In this document: positions 43,716 through 52,358 of the stretch, piece after piece
Layout: every line of letters begins with the position of its first letter
Position numbering within the stretch: the stretch's first letter is position 1
DNA from: Acidiferrum sp963771295
GTDB taxonomy: Bacteria; Acidobacteriota; Terriglobia; Acidiferrales; UBA7541
Length of the DNA: 64,000 nucleotides
Reading direction: 5' to 3'
NCBI GenBank assembly: GCA_963771295.1
Contig: CAVYTB010000008.1
Span: forward strand, 248,001-312,000
Translations under genes and position numbers: made by a program
The notes under the pieces: generated by a model
What the model was told of the DNA's origin: nothing
Databases searched by the model: none
The model's input: the letters and a program-made list of their open reading frames with translations, nothing else

Positions 43716-44954
43716 TTAGTGAATCGCGATCGCGCTGCAATTCGTCCCCGCAAGTGAGATGATCACGGTGTTGCTCGCCGTGATCGACGCCAAAAAGCTG
43801 GCGTTCGCGCTTGTCGATGTGCACGCCGTATTCGCGGGCGTGTTCGGGTTCGCCTGGTCAATCACCGCCGCGGTCAACGTCGATGGTCCGATCGTCGAAG
43901 CCGTCGCAACAATCAAGATCGTTCCATCTGGACTCCGAAAGATTCGCGGCACATACGACGCATTGTTCGGCGCTCCATAGTTAAAAAAGTATTCGCCACC
44001 TAGGGGAAACAGCTGCCCGGTGGACAGGTCCAGGAACTGGATTCCCATCGCCTGTGCCGAAGTTCCATTTGTATGAGTATCCGCGTCCAGCACCACGCCC
44101 ACCGTGCACAAGCTGAACCCAGCCCCGCCGATCCCGGTCGTGCCCGTGCCGTCCTTGTGGTAGCCCAGCGCATGTCCGATTGCCGTACCTCCTGAGTTTG
44201 TGAAGCTCGCCGTGTACGGAAACGTTGGCGCCGAGCAATTCACACCCGTGCAGATATTCAACTTCGCGGCTGCCGTTGAGCACTGCGTACTCGCGATCTT
44301 GCCCTCGATATCCATCGTTATCTCGGTGAACGCGCCTGGTTCCCGCGCCACGGTGAACGCCGCCGCTGCGCTCTTTACCGCCTGCACCGTCACGGTCACG
44401 TTGTTCGAGCCAAAGCTCGCTTGCGCCGGTACGCTGAAATTAATCGCTGTCGAAGAGCAAGGCGCTGTGGCCGTCGCGCTTCCCGTTCCAAACGTGATCA
44501 TGTTGTTCGCACAATTCGCCGAGAAATTCGTTCCCGTGATTTTCACCGTCGTGCCCCTGGGTCCAATATTCGGCGTCAGCGAGCTGATCGTCGGTGTCGG
44601 CACGACCGGTCCGCTCACCGTGAATGTCGAAAGGGCAGTCGCCGTTTGCGCGTAGATGAACTGATAGTTGCCCGACGCTCCCACCGTGTGCTGTCCCGGC
44701 TGCAGCGCCAGTGTGGACTTCGCTTCTCCCCCTGTCGGTGTGCTGGTAATTGTGAACGCACTCGTCTTATCCGCGCCGTCCACCGTGAAGTGAATCGCAG
44801 TCATGTTCGAATCGTTCCAAGTAATGTCTGCATTCACCGGAGCGGTCACATTCGTACTGCCGTCAACCGGCGTCACAATCTTGAAACTGCTGCAGCCGCC
44901 CATTACAAAACTCGCTGCCACAAACGAAAGCAAGCACAAAAGACGCAGTCGCAT
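43716..44954 (-). CDS. Ig-like/IPT-domain lipoprotein
   Basis: 412 residues. The lipobox is visible in LLCLLSFVAASFVMGGCSSF. Next comes a beta domain with TPVDGSTNVTAPVNADITWNDS, then an IPT/TIG domain (TISSLTPNIGPRGTTVKITGTNF). The C-terminal ~180 residues are a beta-rich domain with several Cys. GGAGG lies 6 bases before the ATG at 44954. Probably a surface-exposed binding lipoprotein; it resembles the decayed gene at 8.7-10.5 kb in type. Confidence 0.82.
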   Translation of the reverse strand: MRLRLLCLLSFVAASFVMGGCSSFKIVTPVDGSTNVTAPVNADITWNDSNMTAIHFTVDGADKTSAFTITSTPTGGEAKSTLALQPGQHTVGASGNYQFIYAQTATALSTFTVSGPVVPTPTISSLTPNIGPRGTTVKITGTNFSANCANNMITFGTGSATATAPCSSTAINFSVPAQASFGSNNVTVTVQAVKSAAAAFTVAREPGAFTEITMDIEGKIASTQCSTAAAKLNICTGVNCSAPTFPYTASFTNSGGTAIGHALGYHKDGTGTTGIGGAGFSLCTVGVVLDADTHTNGTSAQAMGIQFLDLSTGQLFPLGGEYFFNYGAPNNASYVPRIFRSPDGTILIVATASTIGPSTLTAAVIDQANPNTPANTACTSTSANASFLASITASNTVIISLAGTNCSAIAIH

Positions 44955-45110
44955 GGGTTCCTCCGTTTTTCGACAAGCCGCCATCGGCAACGCACGTGCG
45001 ACCGAGGATACAACTCACGTCGCCATCTGAACAGTTTAATTTCCTGGCCAGCACGTCCAAACCGCCTCGCATCGAATTAGCTAGCATTGCATGAAAACAG
45101 AAGTAGCAAT

Positions 45111-45143
45111 TCTTAAATGTCGTGCTGGCTTTCTTGCCGGCTT
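45111..45143 (+). repeat. CTTAAATGT-hairpin repeat
   Basis: TCTTAAATGTCGTGCTGGC followed by TTTCTTGCCGGC; the stem is preserved with one G-U pair. It lies in the divergent gap between the lipoprotein and VOC genes. Confidence 0.6.
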
Positions 45144-45256
45144 CGATTCTCCTGTAGCCCATGCCTTTTGAATATAGGCCGGCTTTACGGGACTTCTCTC
45201 TGATCTGATCTATGAGGCGAGTTATGAGTTATAGTCTTTTGGCTTAGGAGGAGTTT

Positions 45257-45619
45257 GTGTCCGCCAAACAATCTCTGTCATCGCTCGGCCCCCCGGTGCC
45301 AGAGCTTCCGGTAGCCGACGTCGCGCGCGCGCAACACTACTATCGAGACATACTTGGATTTGAGGTTGCCTGGCTATATCCGACCAAGGACATTGGCGCC
45401 GTCACCCGCAGGCCAGTGACGATATTCTTCCGCAAGAGACAGCCGCCATTTGAGCCCGCGGTCCACTGGATCTTCGCTGAAGACGTCGATGCTGCCTACC
45501 TCGAATTGAAATCGTCCGGCGCAAACATCGTGGACCCGCTGGAAGACAAACCTTGGGGCATCAGGCAGTTCACCATCGAGGATCTCGACGGAAACCGCTT
45601 CTACGTTCACAGTGGTTAG
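45257..45619 (+). CDS. VOC-family (glyoxalase/bleomycin-resistance-like) protein
   Basis: 120-residue single VOC domain. The start PVPELPVADVARAQHYYRDILGFEVAW, the IFAEDVDAAYLELKSSGA middle and the end GIRQFTIEDLDGNRFYVH are typical; Glu and His positions of the metal site are plausible. The start is GTG at 45257 with TAGGAGG upstream. Substrate unknown. Confidence 0.88.
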   Translation: MSAKQSLSSLGPPVPELPVADVARAQHYYRDILGFEVAWLYPTKDIGAVTRRPVTIFFRKRQPPFEPAVHWIFAEDVDAAYLELKSSGANIVDPLEDKPWGIRQFTIEDLDGNRFYVHSG

Positions 45620-45626
45620 ATCTGTT

Positions 45627-46808
45627 CTATCCGCCGTGCTCACCGCGCGCAGTAAGCAACTTTGTCGCGGTGCCCTGATATACCTGTTTCAGTGTTTTAT
45701 CGCTGAGCCCGAATCCATTTAGACTCCAGTGGTAGTCGAACTGCTCAATTTCGTAAAAGTGTTCGTCCTGCGTTTCCAGTATTCTGAACGTCACCCTGTA
45801 CATCGGCTTATCAAAACCCATGTCGGTTCCGTACACCAGTCGTTGCGCATGCTTCTCATAAAACTTCGCCGCGAACCTCGGAATCGGTGCCGTCTCTGCG
45901 TAACGCGCGGAAATGTCCGCGTAAAGATTAGGATTGCGTTCTAACATCTCGCCCAGCCGCGCCAGGTCGTAATCCAGATTGGCGAAGTGGCACGCAATGA
46001 ACGTCGTCTTTCGGTGCCTCGCCACCGTGCGATCAAGAATCTCGATCATGCCAGGCAGATCCACAATGTTCGGCTTATTGTCCAGTCGCCAGTGATACGC
46101 ATTCATCAATCCGTCGTTCGTCTTGTCCATCTTGTGATACATCCAGATCGGGTCGGCCACATGCAGGCTGATCGGCATCTCTAGTTCGCCGCATTTCTCC
46201 CACACTGTGTGCATCCGCGCATCGTCGGGATGCATTCCGGGCGCTTTCGACTTGCCTGCCACCAGCCCGCTCCCCTTATCGTGGATTTCTCCCACTCCGC
46301 GCGCCCCTGCTTGCCGGCAGCGCTCCAGTTCCTTCACGGCCGCAGGCCCAAATCCCGGCTTGTTGTACCCAGACAAATCCAAGCCGCACCACATCTCGAA
46401 GCGCTCCGGATATTTCGAGTACTTGCGATAAATATCATCAAACTCCGCCCCGGTTGCCATGGTCAGAATCACGGTCTTCTGTACGCCCACCTCGTCCATG
46501 GTTTTTACCCATCCCTCAATCTGTTGCGCGGTCTTCGCGTATGGATGAGAATGCATGTCGATGATCGGGTATTTGGCCTTATCGATTTCCGTCACAGGAA
46601 TCTTGTAGATCGATTTAGGGCGGTAGTCTTTCAGCAGAATTGTCTCCGGTGAACGCAATTCCTTCGCCGCGGAAGCCTCTCCGGCGTGCGCAGTCTTCGC
46701 ATCTTGCGTCGGGATCGAGCTAGATTTCGTTGCCGCTGGAAACCACGCCGCCAGCCCAAGCACGTTTGCCCATTTCAGAAATAATCTTCGATTCACTTCA
46801 TTTTTCAT
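45627..46808 (-). CDS. Tat-exported amidohydrolase family protein
   Basis: 393 residues. A twin-arginine signal (NRRLFLKWANVLGLAAW) precedes an amidohydrolase-2-type TIM barrel. The metal motif HxH is in IIDMHSHPYAKT. Later metal-ligand and active-site regions include GVGEIHDKG, ISLHVADPIW, FIACHFANLDYDL and YGTDMGFDKP. The ATG at 46808 is chosen because AAGGA lies 7-8 bases upstream. The Tat signal means it folds in the cytoplasm and works in the periplasm. Substrate unknown. Confidence 0.88.
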   Translation of the reverse strand: MKNEVNRRLFLKWANVLGLAAWFPAATKSSSIPTQDAKTAHAGEASAAKELRSPETILLKDYRPKSIYKIPVTEIDKAKYPIIDMHSHPYAKTAQQIEGWVKTMDEVGVQKTVILTMATGAEFDDIYRKYSKYPERFEMWCGLDLSGYNKPGFGPAAVKELERCRQAGARGVGEIHDKGSGLVAGKSKAPGMHPDDARMHTVWEKCGELEMPISLHVADPIWMYHKMDKTNDGLMNAYHWRLDNKPNIVDLPGMIEILDRTVARHRKTTFIACHFANLDYDLARLGEMLERNPNLYADISARYAETAPIPRFAAKFYEKHAQRLVYGTDMGFDKPMYRVTFRILETQDEHFYEIEQFDYHWSLNGFGLSDKTLKQVYQGTATKLLTARGEHGG

Positions 46809-47047
46809 TCCCATATCCTTAGACTCCACGCAACTGTCCACTATCCAACCAGATCCTTGATCCTTCTCGTTGATGCCTACTCCCGCCTATCTCGAGCAGT
46901 CTCCGCAATTATAGTCGCCTATCCCAAGATAGTGGCGAACCACCAAACCACTCCAGTCCCCAGGAGTCGCATCTCAATCCTCACGGCTCCCAGCACACGA
47001 GGGGTAACGCGCGGGGTATCATGCCTGGCAATTGACGGGGAGCATTT

Positions 47048-47890
47048 ATGAAGCTCATGTTCGGAGTGTTTCTTTCTTTTGGTTTGCTTCTCCACTGGGG
47101 TACATCCGTTTCTGCACAATCGGGAACAAACCCGTCTCCACCGCCCAATGCGGCTGCGGCAGGAGGCTCAGCTTTTGGTTGCACCATGACAATCGGCCCG
47201 ATTTCTGCTGGTGTTTCAGGGCCTTCCCGCCCGTATTCGGCGGTCCAAGAAGCGATTCACACACAGACCCTGAGCGACGGAACACAACTCACCGAGAAGC
47301 ACCTGATGCAAAAGTTTTATCGGGATTCGCAGGGCCGAGAACGGATAGAGCATCCGTTCTGTCAAGGGCCTGTTGAGTCGTTCGGATCATTCATTGTGGT
47401 CGAGATTCTTGATCCCATGATGGGTTATGCTTACGTCCTGGAACCTCAAGAGCACATTGCACACCGATTCAAGAGTGACCCAATCGTTCAAGTCGCACCT
47501 GTCCCTGAGCGCGACGCGGCAAGATTTGCTATAAGCCTCGCGCCCGCGGCTGCAGGCGTAAAACGTGGCAACGGCCTGCCCCAAACGGAATCGCTCGGTT
47601 CGCAGATGATCGAAGGCGTTTATGCCGAAGGCACGCGGACAACCCGCACGATTCCTGCGGGACGCGAAGGCAACGATCGGCCCATCAACATTGTGCAGGA
47701 GAACTGGGTTTCCAAGGAACTGGAAGTCTCGATCCTGAGCAAGTACATCGATCCGCGATCTGGAGAATCGACCACCCGCTTAACCAACTTAGATCTGTCC
47801 GAGCCAAGTATCGATTTGTTTCAACTGCCATCAGATTACAAGATCGTTGACGAAACAGATCCGGTTACGATCATCTACCACCTGCAGTGA
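47048..47890 (+). CDS. Secreted protein of unknown function, 280 aa
   Basis: Signal peptide MKLMFGVFLSFGLLLHWGTSVSAQ, then a Pro/Ala-rich spacer and a beta-rich domain with AIHTQTLSDGTQLTEKHLMQKFYRDSQGRERIE. A similar 'trait-type' domain is common in acidobacterial secretomes. GGGAG lies before the ATG. No enzyme motif is seen. Confidence 0.8.
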   Translation: MKLMFGVFLSFGLLLHWGTSVSAQSGTNPSPPPNAAAAGGSAFGCTMTIGPISAGVSGPSRPYSAVQEAIHTQTLSDGTQLTEKHLMQKFYRDSQGRERIEHPFCQGPVESFGSFIVVEILDPMMGYAYVLEPQEHIAHRFKSDPIVQVAPVPERDAARFAISLAPAAAGVKRGNGLPQTESLGSQMIEGVYAEGTRTTRTIPAGREGNDRPINIVQENWVSKELEVSILSKYIDPRSGESTTRLTNLDLSEPSIDLFQLPSDYKIVDETDPVTIIYHLQ

Positions 47891-47975
47891 AGTTACCCTG
47901 TTTTGGAGCAGCGTCGCACTTCCCGCTCGACCCGTTTTCTGACTCGTCGCTCCCGCAATCTCGCCCTCAGCGCGG

Positions 47976-48017
47976 CTTATAACTTAGAACTTACAACTTA
48001 TAACTTATAGCTCATAA
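47976..48017 (+). repeat. AACTTA-type low-complexity repeat
   Basis: The longest copy: CTTATAACTTAGAACTTACA followed by ACTTATAACTTATAGCTCAT, just upstream of the GH1 gene. Confidence 0.55.
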
Positions 48018-48086
48018 TCTCGACGTCTATCGACTACTGCAACCAGACAAGAGTATCGTTCTTCCATTGCCAAACGGGAGGACAGA

Positions 48087-49610
48087 ATGAATCGTCGAGA
48101 CTTTGTCGCCGGCTCGCTCGCCGCCGTTGGTGCATCGGTTTTGCGCGGCGGTTCTCAGGCTCCCAATGAGCAGATCCCCGGCGCGCTTCCCGCTTCGGTG
48201 GTACAGCAAGCCCGTTTCCCTCAAGGCTTCCTCTGGGGAGCCGCAACCGCGGCGTATCAGGTCGAGGGCGCGTGGAACGAAGCCGGCAAAGCCGAATCCA
48301 TTTGGGATAAGTTCACGCACACTGTCGGCAAAGTAAAGGGCGCCACGACCGGCGATATCGCCTGCGACGAATATCATCTATTCCCGCAAGATATGGCGCT
48401 CGCCAAACAACTCAACCTCCAAAGTTATCGCTTCTCCATTTCTTGGCCTCGCATTCAACCATCCGGAATCGGCGCACCCAACATGCATGGCCTCGACTAC
48501 TACAGCCGCCTGGTCGATGCCCTGCTCGCAAACGGTATGCGACCTTTCTGCACCATTTATCACTGGGATCTGCCGCAAGCGCTCGAAGAACGCGGCGGCT
48601 GGCCCAATCGCGATCTCGCCAATTACTATGCGGACTATGCAGCCATTCTCGCCAAACATTTGGGTGACCGCATCACGGTGTGGGCTCCTTTCAACATGCC
48701 CTGGTCGTTCACTTACATGGGCTACGGCGTGGGTGCGTTTCCACCCGGCCGCGCGAATTTTGGCGACTTCCTGAAAGCCGCGCACACGGTCACGCTTGCC
48801 CAGGCTCAGGCTCTTCGCTCCATCAAGGCCGCTTCCGCCAAAGCCACGGTGGGTAGCGCGTATGGCATGTGCCCCGCCTATCCGAAAACGGAATCGCCGG
48901 CCGATCGCGCCGCCGCAGCGCGCTACCACGCGATGAACAATGTGTTTTTCCTCGAAGCGGCCATGAAGGGACGTTACCCCAACGCCTTTGTCGGCGAGTC
49001 GCCGTACGAACTGATGGGCTCCAAGCCTGGCGACGAGAAGATTATGTATGCGCCGCTCGATTGGGTGGGTTTTCACTACTACACGCGGCGCATTGTTTCT
49101 GACGTCAGTCACGCCCCCGCATTTGAAGGCGGCAATTTCAGCGGCACAGAAATTGAGGCGGACCCAGCCACTGGCCGCGATCCCTATACGCGATTTCGCG
49201 CCGTTATGCCGGCGGAGGGACCACTCACGGAATCCGGCTTGGAAGTTTGGCCGCGCGGCATCTACGACCTTGTCATGCAGATTTCTCGCGAGTACAACAA
49301 TCCCGTCATCGAATTGACCGAGAGCGGTTGCGGCTATCTCGACGGCCCAAACGATAGCGGACGCGTGCCGGATTCCAGGCGCGTCGAATTTTTCCGCCAG
49401 GAGCTCGCGGAATTAGCCCGAGCCATTTCCGATGGCGCGCGTGTGCGCTCGTTCCATGCCTGGAGCTTGATGGACAACTTCGAGTGGGCCAACGGTCAGA
49501 CCGAGCGCTACGGCTTGATCTATGTTGACTATCGCAATCAAAAGCGGACCATCAAGGATTCAGGTCATTGGTACGCCAAAGTTGCAGCCTCGAATCGCCT
49601 CGAATCCTGA
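48087..49610 (+). CDS. Tat-exported GH1 family glycosidase-like protein with altered active site
   Basis: 507 residues. A Tat signal (NRRDFVAGSLAAVGAS) precedes a full GH1 barrel: FLWGAATAAYQVEGAW, DEYHLFPQDMALAKQLNLQSYRFSISWPRI, YHWDLPQALEERGGW and the C-terminal AWSLMDNFEWANGQTERYGLIYVDY. The nucleophile Glu412 is present (LTESG, replacing TENG). The acid/base position, normally NEP, reads NMP (Met204). Without that Glu a normal double-displacement glycosidase should be much impaired; plant myrosinases also lack it. GGAGG precedes the start. Confidence 0.9.
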   Translation: MNRRDFVAGSLAAVGASVLRGGSQAPNEQIPGALPASVVQQARFPQGFLWGAATAAYQVEGAWNEAGKAESIWDKFTHTVGKVKGATTGDIACDEYHLFPQDMALAKQLNLQSYRFSISWPRIQPSGIGAPNMHGLDYYSRLVDALLANGMRPFCTIYHWDLPQALEERGGWPNRDLANYYADYAAILAKHLGDRITVWAPFNMPWSFTYMGYGVGAFPPGRANFGDFLKAAHTVTLAQAQALRSIKAASAKATVGSAYGMCPAYPKTESPADRAAAARYHAMNNVFFLEAAMKGRYPNAFVGESPYELMGSKPGDEKIMYAPLDWVGFHYYTRRIVSDVSHAPAFEGGNFSGTEIEADPATGRDPYTRFRAVMPAEGPLTESGLEVWPRGIYDLVMQISREYNNPVIELTESGCGYLDGPNDSGRVPDSRRVEFFRQELAELARAISDGARVRSFHAWSLMDNFEWANGQTERYGLIYVDYRNQKRTIKDSGHWYAKVAASNRLES

Positions 49611-49683
49611 CCGCTCTTTGCTGAGAGCTAACATTGCCGGCCGCATGGTGGTATAAAAGAGCACTCTAGCTCGGGAGAATCCA

Positions 49684-50400
49684 ATGCAACTAAATGTTCG
49701 CGCGACGAGTGCACTCAAAAAATCCCTGTTACTCTTCGTCGCCGCTGCCTGCCTCGCACCGCTACGCGCTCAAGACGCCAAATCGCCGTATCCCAGCATG
49801 GCTCCGCTCGAGCAATACTTGATGGAGCAAAATACCGAAATAGCCTTGGCACGCAGCGCCGCTCCGGAATCCATCTCGCGCGACGCCGAGGTCATGGTCC
49901 TCGGACGGCATGGCTACGAGATCGCTGCAAAAGGTAAGAACGGATTCGTCTGCTTGGTAGAACGCTCCTGGACCGCTGGAATCGATGATCCCGATTTTTG
50001 GAATCCCAAGCTCCGCGGCGCCATCTGCTTCAACGCGCCTGCCGCGCGAACTTACCTGCCCATCACACTCAAAAAGACCGAACTGGTATTGGCCGGACGA
50101 TCCAAGGCACAGATGGTCGAGGCCATTAAAATCGCTTTCGACAAAAAAGAACTTCCGTCGATTGAATCTGGCGCCATGTGCTACATGCTGTCCAAGCAAG
50201 CGTACTTAAGCGACCGCGGCGGCCACTGGCATCCCCATCTGATGTTTTTTGTTCCGCTAACCGACCCTGCCGCGTGGGGCGCAAACTTGCCGGTTTCGCC
50301 AATCTTGGCATCCCAGTCCATCGAAGACAGACTAACCATCTTCCTGGTCCCGGTCGCCAAGTGGTCCGACGGCACTCTCGATTCCACCAGCGATCACTGA
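49684..50400 (+). CDS. Secreted protein of unknown function, 238 aa
   Basis: Signal peptide (ALKKSLLLFVAAACLAPLRAQ) and a mature domain with paired Cys (FVCLVERSW, GAICFNAPAA, AMCYMLSKQ) and a GGHWHPHLMFFVPL segment. The pattern is seen in acidobacterial secreted proteins without a known role. GGGAG precedes the ATG. It lies 74 bases after the GH1 gene. Confidence 0.8.
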   Translation: MQLNVRATSALKKSLLLFVAAACLAPLRAQDAKSPYPSMAPLEQYLMEQNTEIALARSAAPESISRDAEVMVLGRHGYEIAAKGKNGFVCLVERSWTAGIDDPDFWNPKLRGAICFNAPAARTYLPITLKKTELVLAGRSKAQMVEAIKIAFDKKELPSIESGAMCYMLSKQAYLSDRGGHWHPHLMFFVPLTDPAAWGANLPVSPILASQSIEDRLTIFLVPVAKWSDGTLDSTSDH

Positions 50401-50538
50401 CGGCAACCCTTACGTGCCACGAAGATAGCGCCGGCCTGGCCATTCAAACCAATAAGTTTGCGCCCACCCTGCCGCACCCGGCATCTAATTTTTGAATCCG
50501 GGCAGCAAGGACCCCACGCCAAACGGCTGGAGTTGAGC

Positions 50539-51477
50539 ATGATTGAATCTCCTGATCTCCGCACGGCAAGAATTCCACTCACCCACGGAGCCGGCCGCAT
50601 GCCCGCGCTCGGCTTTGGCACCCTGATTCCCGACCCAGCCGTCACCATATCTGCCACTAAAGACGCATTGCAAGCCGGTTTTCGTCACTTCGATTGTGCT
50701 GAGCGATACGGAAACGAGCGCGAGGTCGGCCAAGCCTTGCACGCCGGACTTGCCGCCGCGGGCATCGCGCGCGAAGAAATTTTCGTCACCTCAAAGCTCT
50801 GGAATTCCAATCATCGCCCCGACCGCGTCGAACCGGCTTTCCAGGCCAGCCTCGACCGCCTCCAGCTCAAGCATCTCGATCTCTACCTCATACATACTCC
50901 CTATGCTTTTCAACCCGGCGACAACCAGGATCCGCGCGATCCAAACGGCAATGTCCTTTACGATCACGACGTCACTCTGCTCGGCACTTGGAAAGCGCTG
51001 GAAAATCTGGTCGATCATGGCAAGTGCGGCGCTATTGGACTTTCCGACGTCGGTTTAGACGAACTGAAGCCTCTCTATGAAGCAGCCAGAATCAAGCCGG
51101 CCGTCGTCCAAGTCGAATCGCACCCCTATCTTCCGGAAACGGAGCTACTGGATTTCTGTAACCAGAAGGGAATTGTGTTTTTAGCTTTTGCGCCCTTAGG
51201 CCACGGCATCAGGCCGGGGCCGCTGGAGGATCCCGTCATTTTGTCGATCGCCGCGCGCGTTAAAAAAACGCCCGCTCAGGTGCTGCTGGCTTGGGCCGTG
51301 CAGCGTGGCACCGCTATTCTCACTACGCCGAGAACCGCGGCCCGTGCCAAGGAGAATTTCGACATCTCCGCCCTTCCGCAAGACGCACTCGACGAAATCA
51401 CACGCATCCAGATTAGACAGCGCCTGAATGAAGTAGTAAAAACTGGCGTCCCCGGTTTCATTCCGCAAAGCAAATGA
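50539..51477 (+). CDS. Aldo/keto reductase
   Basis: 312-residue NADPH-dependent reductase of the AKR fold. The catalytic tetrad is visible: Asp in FDCAERYGNE, Tyr in ERYGNE, Lys in TSKLWN and His in YLIHTPYA. The NADPH-binding end includes AILTTPRTAARAKENFD. The ATG at 50539 is preferred over the upstream 50458 start because GGAG precedes it. Typical AKR3/4-like length. Substrate likely a small aldehyde or ketone. Confidence 0.92.
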   Translation: MIESPDLRTARIPLTHGAGRMPALGFGTLIPDPAVTISATKDALQAGFRHFDCAERYGNEREVGQALHAGLAAAGIAREEIFVTSKLWNSNHRPDRVEPAFQASLDRLQLKHLDLYLIHTPYAFQPGDNQDPRDPNGNVLYDHDVTLLGTWKALENLVDHGKCGAIGLSDVGLDELKPLYEAARIKPAVVQVESHPYLPETELLDFCNQKGIVFLAFAPLGHGIRPGPLEDPVILSIAARVKKTPAQVLLAWAVQRGTAILTTPRTAARAKENFDISALPQDALDEITRIQIRQRLNEVVKTGVPGFIPQSK

Positions 51478-51567
51478 GCCGCCTGCAATACCCAGCATGG
51501 GCCATCTCGTCAATTCGATGCGAACTGTCTGAGTGCGAACCGTCTGTCGTCTCGCGAGAGCGCATTT

Positions 51568-51601
51568 GTCATCCCGAGCCAAGCGAGGGATCTGCTTTTC
51601 C
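51568..51601 (+). repeat. GTCATCCCGA-family repeat, single arm
   Basis: GTCATCCCGAGCCAAGCGAG followed by GGATCTGCTTTTCC, related to the arms at 21246, 23266 and 39239. Confidence 0.55.
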
Positions 51602-51631
51602 ACTCCATCCAAGCCGATCGCCTGTCCTTGC

Positions 51632-51662
51632 GTCTTAAATGTAGCGCTGACTTTCATGTCAG
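51632..51662 (+). repeat. CTTAAATGT-hairpin repeat with compensatory changes
   Basis: GTCTTAAATGTAGCGCTGAC followed by TTTCATGTCAG. Compared with the copy at 43212, the stem changes from CTGGC/GCCAG to CTGAC/GTCAG, so pairing is kept. Confidence 0.65.
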
Positions 51663-51748
51663 TTTCATCTTGCCTTGTCTCTCGCCGCCTTGGTGGACTC
51701 TCGCCTTCGTAAGGACTACGTTCCAACGCCCCAGGCTATCACCTAATC

Positions 51749-52153
51749 TCAATGTCTCCCGTTGTGTTCGTTCTGCAAATCCTTTAATCGCGACACGTCA
51801 TCGCTCAACACCGCCCGGTCGCGTTCCGACAACCGATTGTCATCCGCTGACTTTCGCAGCGAGTCAATCACATCGTTCACATGCCCGTTGTCCCACTCAC
51901 CGTGGTCCAGTTTCGCTTGCAAATCCGTCAACTCCTGCTTCGTTTTCTCCAGTCGTTCGCGTTCTTTGTCCGACGTATGCTTTTCGGGCCACACGTGATC
52001 CACATCGGACCTTACCTCTGCGAACACCTGCGACCTCCAATGATCCCCGTTGTACCGCGCGTCGCGGTCGTGATACCAATCCTGCGATTGCGCCGCCGCA
52101 TTCAATCCGCAGAACATCATCGCAACCAGCCCTGTCATAATTGCTTTTTTCAT
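51749..52153 (-). CDS. Secreted protein of unknown function, 134 aa
   Basis: Signal peptide (MKKAIMTGLVAMMFCGLNAAAQ) then an acidic, charged, helical mature part with YHDRDARYNGDHWRSQVFAEVRSDVDHVW and a coiled-coil-like segment (RERLEKTKQELTDLQAKLDHGEW). Common in acidobacterial secretomes. The start follows GGAG-type sequence. No function recognised. Confidence 0.82.
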   Translation of the reverse strand: MKKAIMTGLVAMMFCGLNAAAQSQDWYHDRDARYNGDHWRSQVFAEVRSDVDHVWPEKHTSDKERERLEKTKQELTDLQAKLDHGEWDNGHVNDVIDSLRKSADDNRLSERDRAVLSDDVSRLKDLQNEHNGRH

Positions 52154-52358
52154 CGTGGCAACTCCTGTTTAGGTCTACTTAGTTCGTCGCGCAGCAGAAT
52201 AATGTACTAACGCAGACGCGCCTATACAGAGTTCACCGCAAACTCGATTCATACTTTCCAGTATTGGATTGAAGACCAACCCGGACGCAGCTACTCGTAT
52301 CTTTATTATTATTCTTTCAGCGCACGCGGCCACTCAATGCCGCACAATTTGCTCGCCG

